Shown here in pieces: positions 17,565-25,181 of a DNA stretch of 64,000 nt (the stretch's first letter is position 1; the number at the start of each line of letters is the position of its first letter). A program made the translations under genes and the position numbers. This DNA comes from Phycisphaerales bacterium (GTDB lineage: Bacteria > Planctomycetota > Phycisphaerae > Phycisphaerales > UBA1924), in the NCBI GenBank assembly GCA_016699835.1, contig CP064987.1:1054001-1118000 (forward strand), given 5' to 3'. Below the pieces are notes generated by a model. That model saw only the letters and a list, made by a program, of their open reading frames with translations. It was not told where the DNA came from and searched no databases.

Positions 17565-19175
17565 TCAGGCGATCTTGAACCGCGAGACGGCCTCGACGAG
17601 TTCACGCGACTGGGACGCGAGGAGTTCGGCGATGCGCCTCGTGCGGGCCGTTCCCTCGGCCGACGACGACGAGATCGAGGCGATCTCCTGGATCGTCGCG
17701 CTGATCTGATCGCTCGCGGCTCGCTGCTCTCCGGCTCCAGCGGCGATGGATCGGATGTTCTCTGTCACGTCGCTCGCGGCCCTGACGATGCGCTGGAGCG
17801 TCTCCCCCGCCTGGGTCGCGCGCTCGACGCCGGTCTGGACCTGGGCTCGTCCCGTCGCCATTTCCTCCACACTCCGCTGGGTTTCATGGCGGATAGCCTG
17901 GATCGACTCGCCGATCTCGGCGGTGGATTTCTGGGTGCGATCGGCGAGCTTGCGCACCTCGTCCGCGACGACGGCGAAGCCGCGCCCGTGCTCGCCGGCG
18001 CGCGCCGCCTCAATTGCGGCGTTCAGCGCCAGCAGATTCGTCTGATCGGCGATGTCGTCGATGACGCTGACGAGCTCGCCGATCTCCACGCCTCGCTTGC
18101 CCAGTTCCGTCACGAGCTCGGAGGTGCGTATGACAACGCTGGAGATGGACTGCATCTGATCGATGGTCTCGTTCACGACGCTCACGCCCTCGCCCGCGAC
18201 CGAACCGGACTCGGTGGCACGCCCCGAAGCGGTCTCGGCCTTGCGGGCCACCTCGATGGCGGACGCTGACAGTTCCTCGATGGCGGCGGCGATCTGGTTG
18301 ACGCCCTGGGACTGCTCCTTGGCGGAGGCCGTGGACTCCTCCATGGCCTCATCGATCTCCTGGGCGGCGCCTGCCACCTCCCTCGCGGAGCGCGTGACTT
18401 GGGCGATCAGTTCGCCCATGCGTGTGGCGGTCTCGTTGCAACTGATCGCGACGTCTGCGATCTCGTCTTTCGAACGGACAGTCAGCCTGCCCGTGAAGTC
18501 TCCCGCCGCCATACGCCCCAGGAGTTCGCGGCAGGCCGCGAGGGGACGCGTGATTGAACGCACGATGAAGAATGCGGCGGCGAGGGCGCCCACACTCATG
18601 AGCGTGACCGCGAGGATGATCAACGCCCGGGCGCGGGCCATGGTCGCCTCCGCGGCGGATTGGGCGTCGCTGGCGGTCTTCTCGATCAGGTCAGATATCG
18701 TTCCGAGTTCCACTTCGAGGTGCTCAAATGATTCGGTAAACTTGGGCATCAGGGACTCGGCACGGGCGCGCTCGGTCGAAGCAAGCGAGACCACGCCTTC
18801 CGCGGCGTCGATGTAGGACTCAAGGAGGGGCGCGGCTTTGGTGAGCTCGGCCCCCACGTCGCCGGAGAGTTGCAGTTCGCGATTCTCCGCGAGGAGACGC
18901 CTGAAGTTCGAGGCATGCTCATCGAGCGACTCCTTGGCCGAAGCGGCGTCCTCGGGGCTTGCGGCGAGCATGGCCGCGAGCACGTCCGACCGGATCGCGT
19001 CGTGCATCATGTCTCCCTCCATGTGATTCCGGAGGGCGGGGGTCGCCATGACCACGCTCTTGAGCGCCGCTTCCGAGTCATGAAACGCGGAGATCCCAAT
19101 GGACCCGATAACCGCCGAGGTGACAACCCCGCCTAGAGAGAGGGCATAGAGCTTGCGGCTGACGGTGATTCGCAT
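17565..19175 (-). CDS. Methyl-accepting chemotaxis protein, copy 2
   Basis: 536 residues from ATG 19175, the same length and domain order as copy 1: TM1 near the N-terminus, a helical sensor domain, TM2 (LIILAVTLMSVGALAAAFFIV), HAMP, and the signalling domain with tip QTNLLALNAAIEAARAGEHG. The sensor domain differs more from copy 1 than the signalling domain does, which suggests divergence in the signal detected. The start is supported by alignment with copy 1 (MRITVSRKLYALSLGG against MRISVTKKLYFLSLGG). Its stop is preceded by the same SRFKxA ending. Confidence 0.93.
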   Translation of the reverse strand: MRITVSRKLYALSLGGVVTSAVIGSIGISAFHDSEAALKSVVMATPALRNHMEGDMMHDAIRSDVLAAMLAASPEDAASAKESLDEHASNFRRLLAENRELQLSGDVGAELTKAAPLLESYIDAAEGVVSLASTERARAESLMPKFTESFEHLEVELGTISDLIEKTASDAQSAAEATMARARALIILAVTLMSVGALAAAFFIVRSITRPLAACRELLGRMAAGDFTGRLTVRSKDEIADVAISCNETATRMGELIAQVTRSAREVAGAAQEIDEAMEESTASAKEQSQGVNQIAAAIEELSASAIEVARKAETASGRATESGSVAGEGVSVVNETIDQMQSISSVVIRTSELVTELGKRGVEIGELVSVIDDIADQTNLLALNAAIEAARAGEHGRGFAVVADEVRKLADRTQKSTAEIGESIQAIRHETQRSVEEMATGRAQVQTGVERATQAGETLQRIVRAASDVTENIRSIAAGAGEQRAASDQISATIQEIASISSSSAEGTARTRRIAELLASQSRELVEAVSRFKIA

Positions 19176-19389
19176 CTGGGATACCTCGATAACTCTGTGG
19201 GCACCACGTGCCCGGGGGATGGAAACGCACAAATGGACGTTGGCTCATGGACATCGGGCGTGGCTGGAATGGTCTTGAATGAGGCAAGATGCCAGAACTC
19301 GTGCGACTGGCACACCCTGCATAAAACAACAACCTCATTGGTGCGGAAAGGGGTAGCCTTCATCTGCACACACTCCGGAGACGCCGAAC

Positions 19390-21126
19390 GTGAACCGCAC
19401 CGCCACGACCTCTCAGTCTTCCAGCAGCCCTTCCATGCTCCGAGACCTCGCCGATGGCATGCTCATCGATGAGTTCAAGATCCGCCAGGGGGGCGGGGCG
19501 AAGGCCATCGAACGCCAGCACGAGAAGGGGCGGCTGACGGCCCGTGAGCGGGTTGCACGGCTGGTGGATCCTGACCATTCGAAGTCGCCCCACGCGGAGC
19601 GTGGGGGTACCGGAGGCTTCCAGGAACTTGGGTTGTGGGCCGCGCATGGCATGTATGGCGAGTTCGGCGGGGCGCCAGCCGCGGGTGTCGTCACGGGCAT
19701 CGGCGTGGTGCACGGTCGCCGAACGATGATCATTGCGAACGACGCGACGGTGAAGGCCGGGGCGTTCTTCCCGATGACGTGCAAAAAGATCATCCGGGCG
19801 CAGACGATCGCGATGATGGCGCGCCTGCCATTGATTTATCTGGTGGACAGTGCGGGTGTGTTTTTGCCATTGCAGGAAGACGTCTTTCCGGACACCGACG
19901 ACTTCGGGCGGATCTTCCGGAACAACGCGGTGATCAGCGCGATGGGCATCCCGCAGATCGCGGCGATCATGGGGTATTGTGTGGCCGGGGGCGGATATCT
20001 GCCGGTGCTCTGCGACACGCTGCTGATGACGGAAGGCTCTGGGTTGTATCTCGCCGGGCCCGCGCTCGTGAAGGCGGCGATCGGACAGGACATCACGGAC
20101 GAGGAACTCGGCGGGGCCGAGATGCACGCGAGCATCAGCGGGACGATCGATTTCAAAGAGAAGGATGATGAGGCGTGCATCGAGCGCGTGCGCTCGCTCG
20201 TCGCGAAGTACTCCGACGCCTCGATGCCGAGATGCCGAGATGCCGAGATGCCTTCGTCTGCATCACCCGCCCGGCCGGCCACGGGCATCACGTCGTCCTT
20301 CACCGATAAGCCTGGCGCGCAGTACGACGTGAAAGAGATCATCGCGTGCCTGGTGGATGCGAAGGCTCTCGGAGACTCTCAAGCCACCGACTTCGACGAG
20401 TACAAGGCCGAGTACGGGCAATCGATCGTCTGCGGCTATGCCACCATCGGCGGGCACGCGTGCGGCATCGTCGCGAACCAGAAGAAACTCACCCAGAAGA
20501 CCATGGCGGGCGGCAAGGCCGGACCCACCAAGAGCGTGAACATGCCCGGCGTGATCTATGACGACTCGGCGGACAAGGCCGCCCGCTTCATCATGGATTG
20601 CAACCAGCGCAAGATCCCGATCATCTTCCTCCATGACACGACCGGCTTCATGGTCGGGCGCGACAGCGAACAGGGCGGCATCATCCGCGCCGGGGCGAAG
20701 ATGGTCAACGCGATGAGCAACTGCATCGTGCCCAAGATCGTCGTCGTCATGGGTGGCTCGTACGGCGCGGGGAACTACGCGATGTGCGGGCGGGCCTTCG
20801 ATCAGTTCCTGTCGTTCGCCTGGCCCAACGCGAAGTGTGCCGTCATGGGCGCCAACCAGGCGACGGGCGTGCTGACGACGATCGAGGAGGCGAGCCGGAA
20901 ACGCAAGGGTGAGACGATCGACGAGGAAGCGCACAAGGCGATCTATGGCGCGATCCACGCGGCGTACACGGAGCAGGCCGACATCCGCCACGCCGCCGCC
21001 CGGGGGTGGGTGGATCGGTTGATCGAGCCGGAGAAGACCCGCGACGAACTGATCGCGGCGCTCGATGCGGCGAATCAGGGGTGGGACTACTCAGCCGGGT
21101 TCAAGACGGGAGTGTTGCAGACGTAA
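19390..21126 (+). CDS. Acyl-CoA carboxylase carboxyltransferase (beta) subunit
   Basis: 578 residues with the two crotonase-like halves of the methylcrotonyl/propionyl-CoA carboxylase beta family: ERQHEKGRLTARERV, then LGLWAAHGMYGEFGGAPAAG, GYCVAGGGYLPVLCD, and in the second half IPIIFLHDTTGFMVGRD and MGGSYGAGNYAMCGRAFDQF. It would transfer CO2 from biotin to an acyl-CoA. The sequence is closest in style to methylcrotonyl-CoA carboxylases, but the substrate is not certain, and no biotin-carboxylase subunit gene is in the window. Two oddities: residues 67-74 (PHAERGGT) are encoded by a palindromic repeat, and a tandem GATGCCGA repeat lies in the linker between the halves. Start GTG 19390; ATG 19435 is an alternative. 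Confidence 0.88.
   Translation: MNRTATTSQSSSSPSMLRDLADGMLIDEFKIRQGGGAKAIERQHEKGRLTARERVARLVDPDHSKSPHAERGGTGGFQELGLWAAHGMYGEFGGAPAAGVVTGIGVVHGRRTMIIANDATVKAGAFFPMTCKKIIRAQTIAMMARLPLIYLVDSAGVFLPLQEDVFPDTDDFGRIFRNNAVISAMGIPQIAAIMGYCVAGGGYLPVLCDTLLMTEGSGLYLAGPALVKAAIGQDITDEELGGAEMHASISGTIDFKEKDDEACIERVRSLVAKYSDASMPRCRDAEMPSSASPARPATGITSSFTDKPGAQYDVKEIIACLVDAKALGDSQATDFDEYKAEYGQSIVCGYATIGGHACGIVANQKKLTQKTMAGGKAGPTKSVNMPGVIYDDSADKAARFIMDCNQRKIPIIFLHDTTGFMVGRDSEQGGIIRAGAKMVNAMSNCIVPKIVVVMGGSYGAGNYAMCGRAFDQFLSFAWPNAKCAVMGANQATGVLTTIEEASRKRKGETIDEEAHKAIYGAIHAAYTEQADIRHAAARGWVDRLIEPEKTRDELIAALDAANQGWDYSAGFKTGVLQT
19588..19611. repeat. Palindromic repeat inside the carboxylase reading frame
   Basis: The CCCCACGC-GGA-GCGTGGGG hairpin plus GGTACC, the same core as at 5139-5168, translated in frame as PHAERGGT. 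It falls in the loop between LVDPD and GFQELG, where family members have only a few residues, so it looks like an insertion that kept the frame. Confidence 0.85.
20222..20252. repeat. Tandem GATGCCGA microrepeat inside the carboxylase gene
   Basis: About four copies of the 8-bp unit GATGCCGA in the variable linker between the two carboxyltransferase halves, encoding SMPRCRDAEMP. A related ATGCCGA repeat occurs at 33595-33660. Confidence 0.7.
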
Positions 21127-21147
21127 CGACTGCAACCCATATGGTGC

Positions 21148-21160
21148 CGTGCTCCGCACG
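21148..21160. repeat. Short hairpin with TCC/GGA loop
   Basis: Stem CGTGC/GCACG with loop TCC (GGA on the other strand), in the 50-bp gap between the carboxylase and TPR/YggX genes. It resembles the core of the 5139 and 58670 repeats but the stem bases differ, so relatedness is only possible. Confidence 0.4.
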
Positions 21161-21176
21161 CCCCTAGGGTTGGTCC

Positions 21177-21815
21177 ATGGACGTCAATGATCGCATCCGT
21201 CAGTTCGAGACCATGGTCCGCCCCGAGGCCGACCCGACCAATGACATGGCGTGGTTCAGCCTTGGACAGGCCTATGCCCAGGCCGGGCGTCATCGTGACG
21301 CCGCCAACGCCTTCACGCGCTGCACCGCCCTCAACCCGGCGATGAGCAAGGCCTATCAACTCGCGGGGCAGGCCCTCGTCGAGGTCGGCGACACCGAGAA
21401 GGCCGCCGAGGTGCTGACCGCGGGTTACGTCTCGGCCGGTGAACGCGGCGATCGACTGCCCCAGAAGGCGATGGGCGAACTGCTTGCGGCAATTGGGGCG
21501 ACGGTACCTGAGGTCAAGGCAAAGGGTCCCGCGGCGGGCGCCAGCGGCGGCACGTTCGTGTGCGGTCGAACCGGCAAGCCCGGGCACCAGATGGCCCGAC
21601 CACCCTTCAAGGGACCCGTCGGCGAATGGATCAAGGACCACATCTCGCAGGAGACCTTCAACGCGTGGATCTCGCAGGGGACGAAGGTCATCAACGAACT
21701 TCGCCTGGACCTTTCACGCGAAGAAGATAGCGACACCTACGACAAGCACATGCGCGAGTACCTTGGCATCGATGATGAGTTGTACGAGTCGCTCATGCGC
21801 GTCAAGGGTGTGTAG
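21177..21815 (+). CDS. TPR protein fused to a YggX-like Fe(2+)-trafficking domain
   Basis: 212 residues. Residues 24-90 form two TPR-like repeats (AWFSLGQAYAQAGRHRDAAN). Residues 127-205 resemble the Fe(2+)-trafficking protein YggX: TFVCGRTG with Cys129 (compare TIFCTFLQ in E. coli), then GEWIKDHISQETFNAWISQG and a conserved INE motif (VINELRL). YggX protects Fe-S clusters from oxidative damage and may move iron. The fusion to TPRs suggests it docks to a partner protein. A carboxylase lies upstream and the nuo genes, which need Fe-S clusters in other subunits, face it convergently. Confidence 0.8.
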   Translation: MDVNDRIRQFETMVRPEADPTNDMAWFSLGQAYAQAGRHRDAANAFTRCTALNPAMSKAYQLAGQALVEVGDTEKAAEVLTAGYVSAGERGDRLPQKAMGELLAAIGATVPEVKAKGPAAGASGGTFVCGRTGKPGHQMARPPFKGPVGEWIKDHISQETFNAWISQGTKVINELRLDLSREEDSDTYDKHMREYLGIDDELYESLMRVKGV

Positions 21816-21825
21816 AAACGGCATT

Positions 21826-21852
21826 AACAGGCGGGACGCCTGTTCCACAAGA
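21826..21852. repeat. Palindromic repeat, AACAGGCG-GGA-CGCCTGTT type
   Basis: Perfect stem AACAGGCG/CGCCTGTT with loop GGA, followed by CCACAAGA. The reverse complement matches the repeat at 37828-37860 (GGCACAGGCGTCCCGCCTG). It lies between the convergent YggX-fusion and nuoN genes and could stop transcription from both sides. Confidence 0.8.
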
Positions 21853-21876
21853 TGATGAAGGGCTTTGGAGCCTTGC

Positions 21877-23460
21877 TTAGTCGGCCTGGGCCGTGGGGCG
21901 CGAGGAGTCTCGCAGCGACGCTGCGGACTCACTGGCGGACATGATCCGTCCGGCGAAGACGGCGAGCACGATCACGCCCACCGCGGAGATGGCCGCCGCG
22001 ACGCGACGAGCCTGGAAGGGCGAGCGGGCGAGAGCGTCCTGCGTGGGCGTCGCCGCCTCGAGCAGGGGGGCGCTCATGAGGCGCAGGTAGTAGAACGCGG
22101 CGATCGCGGAGTTCAGGCCGAGCACGATGACGAGGGTGATCTCGCGCGCGCTGATCGCCGACGTAAACAGCGGCAACTTGCCCCAGAAGCCAAGCAGCGG
22201 CGGGAAGCCCAGAAGGCTCAGGCTCGAGAGGACCATCGTCCAGCCAAGCAGCGGGTGCGACGAGCAGAGGCCGCGGAGATCCTCCACGCGATCGATCTCG
22301 CGAGGCTCGCCCTTGCTGTCGCGATCGGGGGACTTCTCGAGTGCGGCGACGACGGCGAAGGCGCCGACGTTCATCACGCCGTATGCCGCGAGATAAAAGA
22401 GGACCGCGGCGATGCCGTTGCGTGAGAAAGAGCCATCGCCGGGGCCGGCGATGACGCCCACGAGCATGTAGCCCGAGTGGGCGACGGAGGAGTACGCGAG
22501 GATCCGTTTCACCGAGGACTGCAGGATCGCGAGGACGTTGCCGACGGTCATGGTGAGGGCGGCGATGACCCAGAGCACAACGCGGACGGCGACGGGCAGG
22601 CCGTGGTCCACGCCCTCGTGGCCCGTCCACCCGATGGTGGCGCAGAGGAGGATGATCGCGAGAAATCCGGCGGTCTTGGGAACGAACGCGAGGAAGGCCG
22701 AGACCGGGGCAGCGGCGCCCTCGTATACATCGGCGGTGTAGAAATGCATCGGGACGGCGGCGATCTTGAAGGCGAACCCGACGAGCGCCAGCATCACGCC
22801 CGCGAGCGTGATCGCGTTGAGGCCGCCGGTCGAGATCGCCTCGTGGATGGCGTTGAGTTTCGTGGAGCCGGTGCCGCCATAGATGAGGGCGAAGCCATAG
22901 AGGAAGACCGCGGCGCCGAGCGCGCCGAGGAAGAAGTACTTGACGCCCGCTTCCTTCGCGCGATCTCGCGACGAGGAGATCGTCACCATGATGTAGGTCG
23001 GAAGGCTCGTGAGTTCGAGGGCGAGGAAGAGCCAGATGAGATCATCGGCCGAGGCGCAGAGCATGAGGCCCGTGATCGAGAAGAGGAAGAACGCGTAGAA
23101 CTCCGCCCGGTTGGTGCGGAGCGGATTGAAGGACGCCTTGCCCGAGGCGACGAGATCCTCCTCGTGTCGATCGACCGTTCCGGCGGCGAGGGCGAGCAGC
23201 AGGAGCGCCACCAGCGCGATCATCACCTTGGAGTACATCGCGAGCGAGGGGAGCATCGTCTGGCCCATCGAGGCGTTCACGACCTCGCCCACGGGCGTCG
23301 TGGTGTACGCCGAGATCGCCGAGACGACCAGACCCAGGCCGGCGATGAACGGCGTGGCTCGTCGCGACGCCGCCGATTTCGACAGCCCCACCACCATCAC
23401 CGCGCACGTCGTCACGAAGAGGATGATCTCGGGATAGAGATAGGCGAGACGATCGATCAT
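21877..23460 (-). CDS. nuoN: NADH-quinone oxidoreductase subunit N
   Basis: 527 residues starting at MIDRLAYLYPEI, a typical NuoN N-terminus. It is a multi-helix membrane protein with the antiporter-like core: LFLALELTSLPTYIMVTISS, where the Glu and TM5 region are conserved, SVKRILAYSSVAHSGYMLVG and LLGFPPLLGFWGKL. NuoN is one of three proton-pumping antiporter-like subunits in the membrane arm of complex I. Its ATG overlaps the nuoM stop by 4 bp (23457-23460). It is the last gene of the nuoJKLMN operon. Confidence 0.95.
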   Translation of the reverse strand: MIDRLAYLYPEIILFVTTCAVMVVGLSKSAASRRATPFIAGLGLVVSAISAYTTTPVGEVVNASMGQTMLPSLAMYSKVMIALVALLLLALAAGTVDRHEEDLVASGKASFNPLRTNRAEFYAFFLFSITGLMLCASADDLIWLFLALELTSLPTYIMVTISSSRDRAKEAGVKYFFLGALGAAVFLYGFALIYGGTGSTKLNAIHEAISTGGLNAITLAGVMLALVGFAFKIAAVPMHFYTADVYEGAAAPVSAFLAFVPKTAGFLAIILLCATIGWTGHEGVDHGLPVAVRVVLWVIAALTMTVGNVLAILQSSVKRILAYSSVAHSGYMLVGVIAGPGDGSFSRNGIAAVLFYLAAYGVMNVGAFAVVAALEKSPDRDSKGEPREIDRVEDLRGLCSSHPLLGWTMVLSSLSLLGFPPLLGFWGKLPLFTSAISAREITLVIVLGLNSAIAAFYYLRLMSAPLLEAATPTQDALARSPFQARRVAAAISAVGVIVLAVFAGRIMSASESAASLRDSSRPTAQAD

Positions 23461-25160
23461 GGGTGGAGTTCCTCGGCGAGCGAGGCGAGGGGTGAGGAGG
23501 TTTCCGTCGCCGCCGGGGTGTGATTCGTGGACGAACGCGGGGCGGGAGCGTCGGTGGACTTGCTCTCGGCGAGCGCGGCATTGCGGGCCTGGCCCAGGGC
23601 CTTCACCGTCTGCGTGATCGGGGCCTCGAGCGGGTCGGTGATGAGCGAGGGATAGACGCCCAGCACCACGCACAGGACCGCGAGCGGGATGAGCAGGCCG
23701 ATCTCGCGACGCGTCAAATCCGCCGGGAGTGCGTGCTCATCGTGATGATCCGTGGCGTGATGCGCGTGCGGCTCGAGCAGTTTGCCCCACACCACCTTCC
23801 CCAGCATCAGGAGCAGGTACATCGCCGCGACGATCATGCCGATGCCGGCGATCGCGGCGTACCACGGGCCCAGCGAGCCGAGCGTCGCGCCGGGGATGGC
23901 CGCCCCCAACGACCCCCACTCACCCGACCCCCACGCGCTCGAGGCGCTGAACGCGCCCTGCAGGCAGAAGAACTCGCTCACGAAGCCGTTCAGCCCGGGA
24001 AGGCCGACGCTCGCCATGGTGAAGAAGACCATGAACGTCGCCCACACGGGCATCTTGGTGGCCAGCCCGCCGAGTTCCTTCATCGAGCGCGTGTGGTAAC
24101 GCTCGTACATCATCCCGATGAGGAGGAAGAGGGCTCCGGTGGAGAGCCCGTGGTTGATCATGTAGAGCACCGAGCCTTGCAGCCCGACGTTGTTCATCGC
24201 GAAGAGGCCGAGCATGCAGAAGCCCAGGTGGGCGACCGACGAGTAGGCCACGAGTTTCTTGACGTCGGTCTGCACCCAGCAGATCAGGCCGCCGTAGAGG
24301 ATGCCGACGATGCACGCCGCCGCGAGCAGGGGCGCGTGCTCCTGCACGGCCAGGGGCGTGAACGGGAGCACAAAGCGGAAGATGCCATATGTCCCGAGTT
24401 TCAGCAGCACGCCCGCGAGCACCACCGAGCCGACCGTCGGCGCCTCGGTGTGCGCCAGAGGGAGCCACGTGTGGAACGGAAAGAGCGGCACCTTCACCGC
24501 GAAGCCCAGCAGGAGGGCGAGCATCACCCACCCCTGGATCGCGGCGGGAAGCGCGGCGCTCGTCGCCTCGAGCGTCTTGATGTCGAACGTGAGCGTGTTG
24601 CCCATGTCCACGTGGCACCAGGCGACGTACGCCAGGCCCGCGAGCGTGATGATCGAGCCGGTGAATGTGTACAGGAAGAACTTGATCGCGGCCTTCCTGC
24701 GATTCGTCGAGCCGAAGAGGCTGATCAGGATGAACATGGGGATCAGCGTGAACTCGAAGCAGACGTAGAAGAAGACCAGATCGCGGGCCGCGAACACGCC
24801 CGTGACGGCTCCCTGCAGCACGAGGAACCAAGCGTAGTACGTCCGCTCGCGCGTCGTGATCGCGGTGGTCGAGGCCAGCACGCAGATCGGCCCGAGCAGC
24901 ACCGTGAGCGCGATCAGGAAAAGCGAGACGGCATCCGCCCCCACCGAGAGCGTCACACCGAGTTGCTTCAGCCACGGCACCTGCACCGCGAACTGGAAAT
25001 CGGCGCTGTTGGCATAATCAAACGTGAACAACGCGTACGCGCCGCCCAGGAGCGCCGCCAGCGTCGTGAAGAGCGCGATCGGCCTCGCCTGACGCGACGG
25101 CCCGAGAGCGACGACGATCGCGGCGACGATGGGGAGCAGGATGAGCCAGAGAAGAATCAT
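23457..25160 (-). CDS. nuoM: NADH-quinone oxidoreductase subunit M
   Basis: 567 residues, about 14 membrane helices. Family motifs include FYVCFEFTLIPMFILISLFG (conserved Glu in TM5), VKVPLFPFHTWLPLAHTEAP (conserved Lys), KKLVAYSSVAHLGFCMLGLF, and SVGLPGLNGFVSEFF. It is a proton-pumping subunit of complex I. A short His-rich loop (HAHHATDHHDEH) sits near residue 465, after the main helices. The C-terminal tail is Ala/Ser-rich and longer than in E. coli NuoM. It overlaps nuoN by ATGA and follows nuoL by 21 bp. Confidence 0.96.
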   Translation of the reverse strand: MILLWLILLPIVAAIVVALGPSRQARPIALFTTLAALLGGAYALFTFDYANSADFQFAVQVPWLKQLGVTLSVGADAVSLFLIALTVLLGPICVLASTTAITTRERTYYAWFLVLQGAVTGVFAARDLVFFYVCFEFTLIPMFILISLFGSTNRRKAAIKFFLYTFTGSIITLAGLAYVAWCHVDMGNTLTFDIKTLEATSAALPAAIQGWVMLALLLGFAVKVPLFPFHTWLPLAHTEAPTVGSVVLAGVLLKLGTYGIFRFVLPFTPLAVQEHAPLLAAACIVGILYGGLICWVQTDVKKLVAYSSVAHLGFCMLGLFAMNNVGLQGSVLYMINHGLSTGALFLLIGMMYERYHTRSMKELGGLATKMPVWATFMVFFTMASVGLPGLNGFVSEFFCLQGAFSASSAWGSGEWGSLGAAIPGATLGSLGPWYAAIAGIGMIVAAMYLLLMLGKVVWGKLLEPHAHHATDHHDEHALPADLTRREIGLLIPLAVLCVVLGVYPSLITDPLEAPITQTVKALGQARNAALAESKSTDAPAPRSSTNHTPAATETSSPLASLAEELHP

Positions 25161-25181
25161 GGAGGTGTGTGCTTCGTGTGA

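Noticed and set aside
23520..25181. Long plus-strand frame of 553 codons opposite nuoM
   Set aside because: Antisense shadow of nuoM caused by high GC at third positions; composition is almost all Arg, His, Glu and Asp with no domain.
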